Notes under the pieces: model-generated
What the model saw: only the letters and a program-made list of their open reading frames with translations
The model's database searches: none
Told to the model about the DNA's origin: nothing
Shown: positions 62,376-64,000 of the stretch, piece after piece
Position numbering within the stretch: the first letter of the stretch is position 1
Layout: each line of letters starts with the position of its first letter
Assembly: GCA_002340985.1 (NCBI GenBank)
Contig: DDNC01000023.1
Coordinates: forward strand, 10,681 to 74,680
DNA from: Firmicutes bacterium UBA2530
GTDB lineage: Bacteria; Bacillota; Clostridia; Tissierellales; Sedimentibacteraceae
Reading direction: 5' to 3'
Length of the DNA stretch: 64,000 nucleotides
Made by a program: the position numbers and the translations under genes

Positions 62376-63101
62376 TTGGGAGATTATTCTTTAACTGCTA
62401 ATGTAAGCTCACTACTTGTTTTTCTTGAGGGTTTTCTGTCATTTTTTTCGCCATGTGTCCTTCCGTTGATACCAGTTTATATAAGCTATCTGGCAGGAAA
62501 CGGAAAAAAAATCGGTTCTGACGGAACAATTATATACGAGAAAAGGGTAGTATTTACAAATACCTTGTTTTTTGTTTTAGGAATATCAAGTGTTTTTTTC
62601 CTTTTGGGTCTGTCTTTTTCAACACTTGGATCTTTTTTTAATAAAAACAGGGTTTTATTCAGCCGCATAGGCGGCATACTAATTATTACAATGGGACTTG
62701 TTCAGCTGGATTTAATTAAATTGAATTTTTTAAAGATGGAAAAAAGAATTCATCTTGAATTAAGTGGCAAAATGAATCCTGTTATTGCATATGTAATGGG
62801 ATTTACATTCAGCTTTGCATGGACTCCATGTGTTGGACCTGCACTTTCTTCTGTACTTATACTGGCGTCCAGCGCAACAAATATACTTTCCGGAAACGCG
62901 CTTGTTTTAATTTATACCTTAGGATTTATAATACCCTTTATAATATTGGGTATATTTACAACAGAAGCCCTGAATTTTTTCAGGGAAAAAAGAAACATGG
63001 TCAAGTATACAATTAAAGCCGGTGGAATAATCTTAATTATAATCGGCATTCTTACCTTTACAGGAACTGTTTCGATTATAAGCAGATATCTGGCATTTTA
63101 A
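62376..63101 (+). CDS. CcdA/DsbD-type thiol-disulfide transmembrane protein
   Basis: A membrane protein of about 241 residues and six helices that carries reducing power from cytoplasmic thioredoxin across the membrane. The two redox cysteines are in SFFSPCVLPLIPVY and FAWTPCVGPALSS. The longer frame from 62334 begins inside the promoter, so it is rejected. GGAGG at 62366-62370 best fits the TTG at 62376; ATG at 62364 is possible. It heads an operon with an HxlR regulator and thioredoxin reductase. Confidence 0.88.
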   Translation: MGDYSLTANVSSLLVFLEGFLSFFSPCVLPLIPVYISYLAGNGKKIGSDGTIIYEKRVVFTNTLFFVLGISSVFFLLGLSFSTLGSFFNKNRVLFSRIGGILIITMGLVQLDLIKLNFLKMEKRIHLELSGKMNPVIAYVMGFTFSFAWTPCVGPALSSVLILASSATNILSGNALVLIYTLGFIIPFIILGIFTTEALNFFREKRNMVKYTIKAGGIILIIIGILTFTGTVSIISRYLAF

Positions 63102-63129
63102 ACCGGTATTAGTATAACAAGGAGAAAAA

Positions 63130-63561
63130 ATGAAAATTCAGTATAATTTACCCTGCAACATAGCACAGACACTCAATATAATAGGTGATAAATGGTCTCT
63201 GCTCATACTGCACCGGATTTTTAACGGTTTTGAAACATACAAGGATATTCAGGACGGTCTTGATGGTATTCCTACAAATTTGCTGTCCGAGCGGCTGAAA
63301 GCAATGGAAGCCGACGAATTGATAATAAGGGAGCTTTATCAGGAGCATCCCCCCAGATACAGATATATACTGACTGAAAAGGGAAGGGATTTGGAGGATG
63401 TATTCAACAGCCTGATGCTTTGGGGGCAAAGACATCTTGATAAATGCTACAGGAAATTGGTTCATAACCACTGCAGATGTACCGTGGAGCACAAGTACTA
63501 CTGCCCTGAATGCGGCAAATATGTCAACATAAATGAGCTTGAAGTAATAGATCCAGAATAA
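63130..63561 (+). CDS. HxlR-family (DUF24) transcriptional regulator with cysteine-rich tail
   Basis: A 143-residue winged-helix regulator: IGDKWSLLILHRIFNG, the recognition region PTNLLSERLKAME and PPRYRYILTEKGRDL are typical of HxlR. Cys10 (NLPCNIAQ) corresponds to the N-terminal thiol that senses oxidants or quinones in YodB-like members. The last 35 residues add CRC and CPEC motifs that could bind zinc, which is not usual for the family. It probably represses its own operon through the palindrome at 62308-62334. Confidence 0.88.
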   Translation: MKIQYNLPCNIAQTLNIIGDKWSLLILHRIFNGFETYKDIQDGLDGIPTNLLSERLKAMEADELIIRELYQEHPPRYRYILTEKGRDLEDVFNSLMLWGQRHLDKCYRKLVHNHCRCTVEHKYYCPECGKYVNINELEVIDPE

Positions 63562-63575
63562 TAGAGAGGGATGAA

Positions 63576-64000
63576 ATGGTAGATATAGTTATTGTAGGAG
63601 CCGGCCCTGCCGGTTTGTCGGCTGCAATTAATGCAGTTACCAGAGGTAAGACAGTTCGCATATTTTCAAACAAAGAAAACTATTTGTCCAAGGCCGAAAG
63701 AGTTGATAATCATCTTGGTTTTTACAACATCAGCGGCAAGGAGCTCATGAATAAGTTCAGGGAACATGCGGAAGCTATGAATGTAAAAATAGAAGAAGGC
63801 AAAGTAGTAAACATACTTCCCATGGGCGAAAGCTTCATGGTTAATATTAACGGAGAAATTGAAGAAGCTAAAAAGGTAATCCTTGCTATGGGAATTTCGA
63901 AGGTAAAGGAACTTCCGGGAGAAGGTACTCTGCTGGGAAGCGGAGTAAGCTACTGCGCAACCTGCGACGGAATGCTCTACCGCGGAAAAAATGCCGTGGT
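63576..64000 (+). CDS. Thioredoxin reductase-like flavoprotein, cut by the window end
   Basis: The first 141 residues of a pyridine nucleotide-disulfide reductase of the TrxB type. MVDIVIVGAGPAGLSAAINA is the FAD-binding Rossmann motif; ILAMGISKVKELPGE is the usual junction; the redox pair is CATC in SYCATCDGMLYRG. It begins 14 bp after hxlR with GAGAGGG as ribosome binding site. It probably supplies reduced thioredoxin for the CcdA protein of the same operon. Confidence 0.92.
   Translation, partial: MVDIVIVGAGPAGLSAAINAVTRGKTVRIFSNKENYLSKAERVDNHLGFYNISGKELMNKFREHAEAMNVKIEEGKVVNILPMGESFMVNINGEIEEAKKVILAMGISKVKELPGEGTLLGSGVSYCATCDGMLYRGKNAV

Noticed and set aside
1..64000. CRISPR arrays, rRNA, tRNA genes, intact insertion sequences or prophage genes
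   Set aside because: I saw no regularly spaced repeats, no tRNA or rRNA motifs, and no transposase, integrase or phage structural genes in any frame.

Overview
The window looks like a chromosomal segment of an AT-rich, anaerobic, spore-forming and motile Firmicute of the Clostridia/Tissierellia type that lives by fermenting amino acids. A Sedimentibacter-like genome is my best guess; this is inference from gene content, not a database match. Supporting features are a complete kam/kdd lysine-fermentation operon, spoIIR and a gerA-type germination operon, a flagellin and a chemoreceptor with SigD-type promoters, an S-layer protein, an isoleucine T-box, and strong AGGAGG ribosome binding sites nearly everywhere.

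Layout. 0-3.4 kb: polysaccharide deacetylase, a coiled-coil protein and an unusual HD-GYP/DUF523 fusion. 3.4-11.7 kb: a sigma-54 activator and a leftward operon crt-gntP-caiB-acd-etfB-etfA, which reads as uptake, CoA activation and reduction of a short hydroxy- or enoyl-acid, behind a textbook -24/-12 promoter. 12.1-15.6 kb: DUF362 ferredoxin-like protein, T-box-controlled ilvA and yedK. 15.6-18.5 kb: a flagellin lying between two decayed halves of a duplicated yedK-acetyltransferase unit. 19.2-27.2 kb: S-layer protein, membrane protein, M14 peptidase, cinA and a chemoreceptor. 27.3-30.2 kb: a Lon-like protease and, in the gap after it, a compact type I toxin-antitoxin locus. 30.2-36.5 kb: an ABC-2 exporter with lipoprotein and a NarL-type two-component pair. 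36.6-44.0 kb: kdd-kamA-kamB-kamC-kamD-kamE. 44.3-47.0 kb: murI, DUF1934 and a second sigma-54 activator. 47.1-51.7 kb: spoIIR and the germination receptor genes. 51.9-56.4 kb: a third sigma-54 activator divergent from thiolase-ctfA-ctfB. 56.4-60.1 kb: HtrA protease and a PII-like/DUF1538 pair. 60.3-64.0 kb: ZIP transporter, DUF2156 protein and a thiol-redox operon ccdA-hxlR-trxB that runs off the end.

How it fits together. The kam/kdd operon carries lysine to 3-keto-5-aminohexanoate. ctfAB and thiolase can turn the acetoacetate released later in that pathway into acetyl-CoA, and acd/etfAB can reduce crotonyl-CoA. The middle enzymes, kce and kal, are not in the window. Three catabolic operons each have a GG-N10-GC sigma-54 promoter and each sits near its own PAS-AAA-Fis activator. 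For the lysine operon, a 16-bp motif upstream of the promoter recurs as an inverted repeat just before the nearby activator gene.

Most unusual items: (1) the 28-residue holin-like toxin at 29960-30046 with a convergent antisense RNA, shared 5' direct repeats, an occluded ribosome binding site and overlapping terminators, organised like the enterococcal par locus; (2) a structured repeat of about 85-110 bp present three times, with covarying stems, one copy supplying the stop codon of a gene; (3) the HD-GYP/DUF523 fusion; (4) the yedK-acetyltransferase duplication scars around the flagellin.
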